From the NCBI GenBank assembly GCA_027563935.2, contig CM050447.1:13546501-13610500 (forward strand): a DNA stretch of 64,000 nucleotides, in the 5' to 3' direction. Numbering within the stretch: the first letter of the stretch is position 1; every line of letters starts with the position of its first letter. Shown here piece after piece: positions 1 through 11,700 of the stretch. The translations under genes were made by a program, and so were the position numbers. Under the pieces are notes generated by a model. The model did no database searches. It had not been told where the DNA came from and saw only the letters and a program-made list of their open reading frames with translations. The stretch is from Costus lasius. Lineage: Eukaryota; Streptophyta; Magnoliopsida; Zingiberales; Costaceae.

Positions 1-470
1 TTCATCATAGGTGCATCTCCTCAAGCTAACAACAACACCCGCATACTGTGTCGGCGTCCCAACACATACAAGTTTCTAGCACACCCCTAGGTCTCGAGTT
101 TGAGCATCGTCTGTGTCCCAATCTTCAACATATTTCACACATCCTCTGCGCACTCTATGTTTCGCGCCATGGCGTCAACTGTCCCCGCTTAGGACTCAGG
201 TTATGCACCGCTTGTGCATATGTCGTGTCACACTCCACGAACAACCCCCAAGTCATGCCCAAGAATAAACCAAGTGCCAAGGCCTACTGCTTGTCAGTAG
301 ACAACTTACATACACATCCTAACACAATTGTTAGTATTTTTGTTCCTATCTCCTCTAGATAGGCCCTCCTACTCTAGGCCTCCCCTCCTAGTGAGTGTGT
401 ACACGCCCTGCCATAACCTCTATAACTGAGTAAAGAAGGAAGAAACATGTCTCAGTTTTCCGATGTTACA
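1..470 (-). mobile_element. Truncated LTR of a Ty3/gypsy-type element, inverted
   Basis: Read on the minus strand, this segment begins TGTAACATCGG at 470 and runs off the window edge at 1. It matches, with many substitutions, the plus-strand copies at about 29.6-30.1 kb and 31.47-32.15 kb. Shared landmarks are the start (TGTAAC here, TGTGAC there), a short stretch around GTCATAGAGGTTATG, the segment around position 300-345, and the block near position 50-80. The TG...CA style end and the association of the other copies with an integrase suggest an LTR. The apparent 104-residue frame at 48-362 lies inside this repeat and is not a gene. Confidence 0.6.
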
Positions 471-955
471 CCTAGTATGCTGAGCATAATTGGTTAATGT
501 TCATTGTGATACATACAAATAGTCGGAATAGTTTGTCATTCTTCTAGCTCAAGAAGATAGATTATATGCACTCAAATATGCAAAATGAATGTGGATGGTA
601 CAACAAGAAAATGAATGAGAATTCACACTAGTAGCTAATCCCTTTGATAATTCATTTGCCTAGGATGACAGTGACTTGATGATAAATTGGTGGTTGACAT
701 TTAAGGATCAAGGTACTATAGATAAATTAGCTTGATAAATTTTTGTCTCTTCTCCTAGACAACAATTTCCTTTCAATCAACACCATATATACACACCCTT
801 CCTTTCCAACCTACTACTTCCCTCCTCAACTCTGCTTGGTGCTCCCTCTCTTAGAGCCATCTTCCTTCTTAGCTCCTTAGCTCTTAATACCACCATATAT
901 TATCGACAATTGTTACACCCTCAATGTGGTCCACTCTTGCTTGGTCACCTTTATA
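471..955. other. Intergenic DNA, nothing recognised
   Basis: This is AT-rich sequence between the LTR fragment and a MITE. I see no coding frame with homology and no RNA gene. Confidence 0.5.
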
Positions 956-1620
956 GGCCCTGTTTGGCATAACTGGTCAGCTGCTTTTGCTAGTCAAAAT
1001 AGCATATTTTTGAAAAGCTGAGGTGTTTGGCAAATTGCTTCTGGGTTCCAAACCTAGCAGCATGAGTTTAGAAAAACTGGGAGGGAGCTGTTTTGGTTGC
1101 TTTCTAGCTATAATTATATATTTTTTTTTGCATCTCATGTCTGCACGAATGTCTTTCGATGACAAAATTATTTTTAAAATTTCTATTTTAATAAAAATTA
1201 TTAAATCTAAAATAAATTTTAATAAAAATTATTAAATCTAAAATAAATTTTAATAAAAATTATTAAATCTAAAATAAATTTTAATAAAAATTATTAAATC
1301 TAAAATAATTTTTTATTATTATTTAAATTTTCTCTTTTTAAAAAAATTTAGTAAAATTTAATATTATTTTAATAAAAATTATTAAAAGTATTATTATTAA
1401 ATTTAATTTTTCATTAAAAATTATTTAGTAATATTATTTTAGTTTTACTTTTAAAAAATATTTTTAAATTTTTTATTTTTAAAAATATTATACTTTTTTT
1501 AAAAAAATGACCAATATAGCAATTTAGTCAAACATCTTTTAACTTTTCTAGCCAGCTACTTTTCAACCACACTTTTTCAACCAATAAAAACTAAAAATTT
1601 TAGCTATGCCAAACGGATCC
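956..1620. mobile_element. MITE with terminal inverted repeats
   Basis: The left end reads GGCCCTGTTTGGCATAACT. The right end, reverse-complemented, reads GGATCCGTTTGGCATAGCT. ATA lies immediately outside both ends and may be a 3-bp target duplication. The interior is almost pure A/T and includes a 31-bp tandem array. There is no transposase. TGTTTGGCATA-type ends are common in plant non-autonomous DNA transposons, but the superfamily cannot be fixed because the target duplication is short and not diagnostic. Confidence 0.65.
1186..1307. repeat. 31-bp tandem repeat, about four copies
   Basis: The trinucleotide core TCT followed by AAAA recurs at exactly 31-bp steps (about 1206, 1237, 1268 and 1299). 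The unit contains ATTAAATCTAAAATAAATTT, and the copies are nearly identical. The array lies inside the MITE at 956-1620 and probably arose by slippage or unequal exchange within it. Confidence 0.9.
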
Positions 1621-2519
1621 ATAATATCTTTGCAACTAATGAACCACCGACTTCCTCACATGCTTTTGCCTCTTCACAATCTTTGTTCTCCTCTCTTGCC
1701 TACCATCTTTTGCATCAACAATGTACAAATGTAATTGGACCATAATCCACAAGCTTCCTCTCTGCCTCCAATGCTTTTTAACTCTTATTGAAGCCTCTTT
1801 TTTCAGTGCTAATAAACTTCTCATTTCCTATAGCACTCTTACATAGATGTTAAAGTGTAACAAGTAGTACTTATCATCTACATGTCACTCACTTTTTTCC
1901 TATGCACCAACCAGCAATACTCTTACCATCACCTATAAACTGATGTAGACCATTTCTCTTGTGCGTGCACAGATTAGTTACACATAAACGTTTGAATGTT
2001 GCATTCTCTCTCTTACATGCATAGATCGATGAGATTTTAAATTTAATGAGCACATGAGTGTTAGAAAATAAGATAGTAAAATAAATGAATGTTTAAATAT
2101 AGTGGGACGCTACTATGGCATCACCACTAACCTTATCAAATTTGTTTAGTGTAGCACACTTTTATTCCCAAATTAACTCTTATGTTTAACATCATATTTG
2201 TTACAACAATATGTATTTCTAATTACATATTGCCATCATTATAATGTGGTCGCATATTACAGGCATTAAGTAATCATTTCATATGCAACTCAATATTCTG
2301 CATTTTTTCATCCAACTAACTGAACAAAAAACAGCCTTACAAACACACATCCTAGCATCTTCAAAGTAACTTGTCGTAACATTTATGCATAATTAATCGC
2401 TCATCAATGATGTCCAAGTGAGCATTCTCCAATCTTGAACTATTTTAGTGACATTTCCAAAAAATTCATTTCTAGTTAGTATCATATCACACTTTAGTTA
2501 TCATAGTCAATGATAAAAA
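1621..2519. other. Intergenic DNA, nothing recognised
   Basis: No coding or RNA feature is visible. The last 100 bases (about 2413-2515) resemble 5498-5612, with shared words such as CATTCTCCAAT and TCATTTCTAGTTA, so an old duplicated segment may be present. Confidence 0.4.
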
Positions 2520-2575
2520 ACCGTTGGCGGTATGGATAGTTTGTACAAGTCTGAGCATAGGCCGGTTCGAGCAGA

Positions 2576-2741
2576 GCGGAGTGGTGGAGGAGAGAAAGAA
2601 GAGGAAGGAGGAGAAGGAGAAGAAGAAGAAGATGAGCAGAGCAGTCGAGCGATACCGGCAGACATGGACATGATGCGAAGCAGTGGAAGAGGAAGAAGAA
2701 GAAGAAGAAGAAGAAGAAGAGGGAATGGGAGCGGGACGTAG
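2576..2741 (+). repeat. Purine-rich GAG/GAA triplet tract
   Basis: The plus strand is almost all A and G, with runs of GAA and GAG. A near-pure (GAA)n microsatellite lies at about 2688-2720. Open frames on both strands here encode only low-complexity E/R/G or S/L/F strings, so they are composition artefacts. Confidence 0.8.
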
Positions 2742-5700
2742 CAGACATGATTTTGCCCCATCTCGTCTGGTACGTACATACCTGTTATAATTAATTTTCT
2801 TAAACTAATTATTTTTATTTTCTAATGCAGGGTTTAATTGTAATTTTTAGAAAATTTTGGACTAATGTGCAAAGTGGCACAAACCCTATTAAACCCTTCT
2901 TACTTTCTTACTGAGGACTTTTTTCTTTCCGTTTATTCCTTTCCCTCTTCGTGAGCGGCAGCGAGTCCTCATTCCTCTTCTTGGGCAACAACGAGATCTT
3001 AACAACATCCCTTCTTCTTCTTCAATGGGGGCAACAACGGAGGAATTTCTCTAATAGCGCATGGGTGAAGGTTATCTCCTAAGAAGCATGGATACCATTT
3101 TTCTTTTTCTTTTTCTATCTTATTCCTCTTCTCTTCACTGCAATAAGGTAAATCATCCTTCCCCATCTCTCAGGCTGATTTCTTTCTCATATTTCTTGAC
3201 TGTGGAATTAGGGAAGTTCCTCTACTATTCTATCTTTATTCGATTTTGGATCTGTAGCAAGGATTTCCTCTTCCCTTCTCTTGATTTCAAAATGTCAATG
3301 ATTCTAGACTTCTCGAATGGTATTGCTAGAAAAAAAAATTTAAGTTATGTTTACTTGGAATTGTTATAATTATTTACCACCACTTGTCTCCTTAAGCAGC
3401 ATCTATTCTTTCATTAATATATATGTTGTTTTGAGTAGTTTGAACAGAAGGATTTTGTTGATGATGAGAGTAAAGATTCTATTGAAATTTTTTTTTAGGC
3501 TTTTGTGTTTGACAATAGAGTAATCAAATTAGATCCATAAAATTTCACTTAAATCGTCATAATCTACTTGTAGCTAATCTTTGATGGAATCATTTTAATT
3601 TTTTTAATTCATGAGCTGCTTGTAGATCTTGCAAATCAAGTATGCCATAGTAGACACTAATAGCAAGATATATTAATAGTTTAATTAATAGAGGTAATAA
3701 ATTTGTTATACAGTGATTGAATTGCTATTTTATCTGATTTTTAGTGTTACTCTGCTGCAATCTAAGCTTTCTAGAACTGGATTCTTTTCTTTTAAACCAT
3801 ATCAGGAGATTTATAAAATGTTTCTTTACCACATTAGCATCCCAATTTGCTTTTTGGGAAGACAGAAGTAAAATACGAGTTTAGGAATAGACCGATTTCA
3901 AATAATTAAATGAATGCTACTTGTATAGTTGTAATTAGTCTGTATGAGTCATAATCAATATTAATGTCCATCTCAATGTTATTTTCCAAATCCTTAACAG
4001 CATCTTGTCAAGGGAATTTTACTTTAATTTAATTGGATAACTCGCATTGGATTACTCGCATGTAACTTTTAAGTGTTTCTTAAATAGTTTTCTAGTCCTT
4101 TTCAAATGTATAATGATACAATAAATTAATTGAAAAGGGAATTAATTTAAGAATACAAGTTGTGATGGCAGTAAAGTATTTAATTAAAATGATAGAAAAT
4201 GCATAGTAAGAAGTGGTGAAATTATAACTTTATTAGCTTGAACATTTCTGTACACAGCATAGTAATCTTTATTTACTTATTTAGTTAACATTTAATGATA
4301 TGATTGAGTTATTAAATAAGTGATAATCTTTCCCCCAAAATAGTTAGATATATATGTATATTTAATATTTGATCTTCATACCTTAATAAGTAATTAATAA
4401 AGATATGGTAATATAATTTTAAGGTAACAAGGAAATCAAAACTGGACTTCAAATGGACCAATAATACTGAATTTTGGTAAAACTTCTGATAAGTCAACAA
4501 TTAAGGCAGGAATCTATTTCTTCTCCTTTTTATACAGCATTTTGAGTTTTATTTAAAAGCTGTAATACCTTATTGCTCTGCCCTATGATTATTGTTTTTT
4601 TACCTTTGTACTCAACCATATTCATTTAATGATGCATTATGATAAGTATGACATGGTTTGATAATTGCATTAGTTGCTTTGTTAAAACACTTATTTTAGT
4701 ATATTTTGTGGATGCTTGATGTCGTGGCATTGACTGATCTTATGCTGGGTTATATTATACTAACTAGACCATTATGGACTCTATAGTGTCGAATATGGAT
4801 CGGCTATAGAGGTGCTAGCTAGAGGTCACCTAACAGAAAGTCATTAGACTAACCGGGGTCCTGGTTGTGGATGCAACATCCTCCGAACTGTCTGAGGGCA
4901 ATTGTTCCATCGATTGAGCAACGATAGAAACACTCTAGCAAAGAGTGCGGACTCAAGAGTGAGATTATATTGTGGTTATGCTCTTGATTTACACGACTAT
5001 ATGAATATGATATTTATCATGTAGATTAATAAAAATTGATTTATGTTGCATGCATTTTGTGATTCCTACTTGGCTTTTTTAGCTAACTCCCTTTGTTTTC
5101 CCTCCAAGTCCTAATTTGGCTTAACCTCAAAATGAATAGCTAGATAGAAATTGCAATCTTGAGAAAAATAAATGGCTAAACTTTGTTTTATTGAGTTGTT
5201 ACATTTGTAATTTGACATTGTTGCCAAACTTTAAGTTTTGTTGAAAGATGTTGCAATATGCACACTTTGGTTTGTCCTTGTATGGTTTGTAAGTTTTGAA
5301 AACTTGATTCAAACTTTTGAGAACAAAAATTATATCGTGGTTTAATGTGTGAATTGTAATTGTGTTGGCTTGTATCTTTTAAACTCTTATATCCATGGTG
5401 AAGTCTTTCGCTGAGCCGTAACAGTACCGGTCCGAGCATGGACTAGTACACCAGTTTAGACTGGCATTCAAAACTTTGATCATAATCATACTTCGCAGTG
5501 AAGCCCAAATAATCATTCTCCAATGCTGATGTTGATCCCAATTGCATACCAATCTTCTTAAAGTCATTTCTAGTTATTATCTTATCTCACTTGAATTCAA
5601 TATAATCATACACAATATAGAAGTGATTTCCATCTTCAATTAATCTATCTATATTCTAAATATAATCAGTTATATTGTCATATGACATAAAATTCATATA

Positions 5701-5772
5701 TTTCATGGAGAAATCAAGTGGCCTGTAAATTAAGTTAAAGCAAACTAATATAAATAATCATTACTGAAACTT
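2742..5772. other. Long gene-free stretch downstream of LEO1
   Basis: This is AT-rich DNA with a short GC-richer, CT-rich patch at 2880-3060 and a 102-residue frame at 3061-3369 that has no recognisable domain. It lies 3' of the minus-strand LEO1 gene, where a further 3' exon could in principle sit, but I found no sequence encoding a LEO1-like C-terminus. Nothing else can be supported. Confidence 0.4.
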
Positions 5773-8700
5773 CTATGCAAGGCTAAAATATAAGTTACCA
5801 GATAAGTTCACCACAATAGGTACATATCTTACCTCATCTTCATCTTCTTCTGATGGGGGTATAGGTTCAGCAGCTTCTTCATCAGCCTCTTCTTCGTATT
5901 CATCTTCATGGTCTGTATCATCTTCCCTTGCATGAGATGGAGACTGTTCAGCCTCACCATCACTTTCATACTCAGATTCCTCTCTTTCACTCTCAGAGTC
6001 CTCCAGTGGACGCTTTAAGGAGCGAGCAGAGAGCATGGAAGGTTTGTGTGGGACATTAGAAAGTACTTTCGGCTGAAGAACCATAAAAAATTGAAATGTA
6101 AGCTTGTAAAGGCCAAGCACTCATAATATGCTTTTCCACAACATTAGTATTGGACCAACCTTCTTTGCATTAATTATGCGTCTCTCAGCCCTTGCTTCTG
6201 CTTCCAAATCTTCTTCAAATCGACTGCGAGCTGATGTCTGGCGAGAATTGTAATAGTCATCTGCCTCGTCATCCTGCAGTTGGAACATTTGAACTCAGGT
6301 AAAATAATAACTTCTGAAAATTAACAAAAAACATACTTTGGCAAACATCATTAATAGGGATGAATCATCTAAAATTTTGGTTTCATGCTTTAAAAATAAG
6401 AAAAGATGTTGCATTTGACTATTTAATTTCTGTCTAAAATTTGGTAACCTCTTAGATATTCAACCAATCGCCAGTTTAGCAAAAACTTATGGTCAATGAC
6501 AAGACCAATCAGAACTGGGTCATGAAGGCAAAAGTACAACTACTTGAAAGTTTAAAGAAACTGTCAATGCTCAAACAAAAGTTAGAACTGAATTTCCCAT
6601 TAAACATTTCCTCTGATGGTCCTCAAGACAAAACATGGCAATTCAGTATAATCCCAAAAATAATATAAATAAAAGATAAGCAAATGCAACAGAAAAGTAC
6701 CAAAACCGGTGAGCCAATAAGCACAAGATCTAAGACACACCTATGTAGGAAAACTGGACAAGGTCACAACAAGAACCACTTTAAGACAGCCAAAGAATCA
6801 TAATATTGAGGCATGTGGCAAAAACTCAACATGAATGGGCAGAAGAACAGGATGAAACTGTAGAAAATTAGGAATACTTAATAAGTAAACAATCAGGAGG
6901 TAACGTTCATTTTCCTCAATTCCACAGGAATCTAGATATCAAATCCTTTGGTGGTCCTTCAAAATGCAATTATCGAAATAGAACTAATAAGCAATAACAA
7001 GCTAGCCTTCCAATAACAGAAAAAATGAAACTAAATACACAGCCAGTGATTTAGAAAAGGATCGTTTTACAGGTCTTCCAAAACACTCACTAATATGCAA
7101 TCAGTTGTAAACCACGAGAATAAACCAGGAATCTTGTTAGGCAACAGTGACCTCATCTAGCGTGTCCTCTAGAAACCCTGGAGAGAGCTGTCGTCCTCTA
7201 TGGACAGGTTGTGAATACTTCCGATTAACTTTGTCCCTTTTCCTGTGAAGAAGTTCATTGGCTCTAATAGTTTGACCTTCAACCTGCAAGCATTTATTCA
7301 TTTTCATTGTATAAAGGAATAAAAAATACATGCCTAGCAGGCAGCAATTAGTGCATTATTAGTAGATGGTTAATCAAGTGAAAGGACTAAGGAGATCACA
7401 GATAAGAGTTCCATGTCAGCTTCTGTTGATCCTCTTAGCATCATAGAGCATAATAACCAAAAGATTGATTATATTATCAACAGAATGTGGAGAAAATATG
7501 TTAGTGTGGTACCCTTTCTTTTGCTTCCTTCTCCTTCTCTGGATCAATCTCTGTAATACAGTTTTTCACCTTATAAACCTTTTTGTGACGTGAATCAACC
7601 AAAGCTGTCAACAAACGGTGTGACTTTGATAATAAAGAAGACGGCATAAACTTCATCTTTTGTAACAGTCTCCCTTGAGATTGCAAAATTCCCTGCAGTG
7701 ATGCTCATATGTAATTTAATTAGGTTAAATATTTGCCAGAAAGGAATTGAAATAACTAAATAACCATATAGTAGGCAAACAAGAACCAAATATATCATTT
7801 CTGGATCAACCTAGAATATAGTCATTTGGTATCCAAAAAAGTTAATATGGCACGCTTAAGGATAATAAATAACCAATTCATAGAATACTCACCTTTCCAT
7901 GTCGGAGAAAAAGATGGCTCTGATCCTGATGTGCATCGTGCACTGATATATCAAGGACTTCATTGCCAATTAATAATTGTAGGCTTCCATCTTGCCACCT
8001 CACAAATCGTGCATTACTTTCATACTGCAAATGAAAGGGTTAAATTGCTAGATATATGAACAATAATCCTGATTGTCTATTACTAATGCCACAATATTTT
8101 GACCGGGCAGGCTAGCCCACTAAAAAAATGCATGCTAAAGTGAGCTCTTAAGATCTACAAAGTACCCAATATTTGAAGAAAACATACTCGCATCAATTTT
8201 TAGAAAAACTATCAAAACAAGCAACGGAAGGCAGCTAACACCAGGTAATGGTGTAGAAAAGATTGTAATTGATCAAAATAACGTAACATAGGAAGAGTAC
8301 ATAAGGTTGACTCATCTATACTTGTCAAAGAGTTAATAATGGGAAATATTCATTTAGCCAACTCACAATTGGAACATTAATGCTTGTTTTTGCCATTATA
8401 TTAACTAATCTATCTATAAAAAAATTTTCAAGGCATATGTTAGATATTATTTATTATCTTACTATTTTTCTACTACTAGCTTAGTTTCTTATTATGGTTT
8501 TTATACTTCATGGACAATTTACTCAGTAGTCACGACTTGGCAATAGAGCAACATACCCACCTCTCCCTTCTCCTCCCTCCCTCTCCTTGTCATTGCCCCT
8601 CTGAGACCCCTGTTCACCAGGCAGCTTACCATCTCTTCTCTTCCCACTCTCTTCTCAATTGCTTCCGCTCATCTCCTGTCTTGTCAAACCACCGTACTTT

Positions 8701-11700
8701 TTCTTTCCATTTTTCACCTACTCTCTTCCTCCATTTCTCTCTCCCCCTTTCCCAGCATTCTACCACCTTCTCTTTCTTCTCCCTCCCACCGCGTAAAGTT
8801 TTCTCAATCCTAATCAAGCTCTCTCACTCTGGTAATCTAGGATTATGAGTTTCTAAACTTCTTCACAATCCTTAACCTCGTGTCTGCAGTTCTTTTTCTC
8901 ACCACATGAACCTCACGGATATCTATAGTTCTGAATTTGAACTCAAATTCACTACTACCTGATCTTCTGAACCATTACCAACCGTAATGATAATGATTAT
9001 TTCCTCTAAACTAGATCCTTTCAATATTTCATTCACCTAAAGAGAAACGACAAGCACCTCAACTCTCCTCCTGACTTCAAAGATGATACTTATGTTTCAT
9101 AAGGATGCCACTAATACTTCATGCAAAAACTCAAACTATGATATCCTTACCTGCCTCTTCTGCCTCCAGTAGTTATAGAGGTCGTAGTACTTTATTGATC
9201 TATGGTTGCGGAAGTGGGTGTAATTCCCATCCTCCATATTGTTGGGGCTAGTCCAATTATTCTTTAGAATACTATTGGCAGTAGGTCGTCCAGTGTTAAA
9301 CACCAGAACTAGAATGGCATTGAAAAGCTGTACTGATTATTCCACATTTTCCTTCTTTCGTTGACTTGCCACTTAAACTGTGTAATCTACGTTCATCTTG
9401 TATTTTGTAATCCAATCTTTTTTCCATGTAGTCAGCAATTTATTCAGAAAGAAATAACATGCACTTAATCCACAAAGAAAGCTACGAAAAAAACTATGTT
9501 AGTTCAGCAGATTACTACATATGTAACAATCAGAGAGGCAAAGATGTTGAAAATTCAATAACATGGATATTATGATATATCCAAAATAATGAAATATAAT
9601 CTAAAATGATGTATTGTAGAACATGAAAAGTGAATAGATAGTGATCTCGATTCCCAAATAAGGCAAAGTTCACAAGAAACATTCGGACATGAAGCTACTT
9701 ACTGAGACTTCGCCATCTTGATTCTTGACCATTCTCCAGCGCACAATATTGTCCTCTAGGCGAATCCGCTTCTTTGCACCAGATTCATCTGTCACAAAAA
9801 CATCTTCTTCCACATATGTCTTGGGATCAAAGGGTTTTGGTTCAATGCCCATTATATTCGACACTTTAGTCACATGCATCTGAAAACGCAAATGCTATCT
9901 TAGAGAAAACATGCATTTAACCCTTGAAAGTTTAGAGAAGACAGTGAAGCTTATAAATCAAGGCACGGAATTGAAAGAACATAAATAGGTTTTCATTTTC
10001 ATTTCAAAAAACGCATCTCATGAAAGAGACATCATTGACCACTGCTTAGCAAACAAGTCTACAAGGGGAAATAAAGTAATTATCCAATTCTCAAGAATAA
10101 CACAAATTGGAAATGGAAGACTGAAGACAATACATCAACAACTGGTGTCTTGTGAGAAAAAAATAAAATAATAAGTCAAAATTCCATAACATGCATGGCT
10201 TCACTCTTCAGAGTAGCAGTATCAAGATACCTTTAAATATCAAACTCATATAAACAATCATGGGAACCACAGTTAAGATATCTGAACTGACATGAAAGGA
10301 TGGATGACAATCATTTTCAGTAAATCAGTCAATTCTTTTCCATGGATTTCCAAACCACTGCATCAAATATATAGAACAATCTCAATAGGAATGACATGTA
10401 GAGATATAGCATTATACAAAAAGAATGTCAAACAAATAACTCACCTTGTCAGGTTGACCTGGGGCCTCTTGCAATGGAACCTCCAAATATAGTGGTGGAC
10501 CAACTGGTTTATCTCTAAGTTTCTCATCAAAGTTATCTTCCTCAGATTTATAATGCGTATCTTCATCAGGAACTATATCTTCTGGTCCCAAATCTCTCTC
10601 ATAGTTTGTTTCCTCCTCTACAATAGATTTCTGCCCCAAAAAAAACATACATGGAGTCATGGATTACTTTCTTTGACCACAAGGAACAAAGTAAACCAAA
10701 AAGAGAACCAGCCATTTATGTAAAACAATAATACAAACCTGAAGCATCTTGCAAACTGAACATTGACACAAATCGACTTACAAAAAACAGGTTAATTCAT
10801 AAAATATGTGTACATATGCTGTCAAAGTAATATTTCATAGGTCCGGTTTAGACTAAAAAGCTATGACACAATTAAGAGCGCCACGTACATAAAGTTCCCA
10901 AAAATAAGGAATAACAAAAACACATTTCTGCTACTCACATCTTAGGTGACCTACAAGAAAGGTATTGAAAATTTATCTGAGCTGCCCACAATGGGGACCT
11001 TGGGTGCCATATAGGCATATATATGTCAGTACCGTTGGTTGGACCAGTATTAGCAGTCTGACAGACAGACCAATATTTAAAACCTTGCCTACTGGTACAT
11101 TATACTATTGAGATGTTAATTGTTGCTATTCCATAATGCTTTCAGCAGCTTTAGTATGCATAAAAATTCTATCTTCTCTCTTCAGTTTGCTGGATCACTG
11201 GATGAACATAGTTCTATAAGATTTGCTACATCTAACAATTAAATCAAATCATACTGCAACAGCAGTGAACACCGGAAAACAGTAAAGTATCAGCATTCCC
11301 TGACTCCTCTGTCCAGTAATCTAGTATGTCGGACATGAAAAATACACCAACAGATATGAAAAATAAACAGAGAAAATATTTCAACAATAAAAACAAAATA
11401 AAATTAATATATGTTTTCAATTCTCTAGAAATATGCTTAGAGCCTCTTACATGCAAATCGTCTTCAATTTCACCATGACCACTGTATTCAGCTGGTTCAT
11501 CCTCATCAGAATCACCAAATACATCACGTACAACTTCATGGTCCAGTTGTTCAGTCGTTAACCTATAATAAAAAGTTTCATATGAAACTATTAATCTATC
11601 TAATAAAAATTTCCAAAAATATATATGTAAAAGAAATGCAAATCATGCATGAATAGGCTTCTGCTTGTGAACTTGAAAAGGATTGTGTGACTGCTTCAGA

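Noticed and set aside
48..362. 104-residue frame at the window start
   Set aside because: It lies inside an inverted LTR-like repeat present twice more in the window, and the peptide has no domain.
2494..2779. Several overlapping frames around the GAA/GAG tract
   Set aside because: They encode low-complexity strings on both strands, as expected from a triplet repeat.
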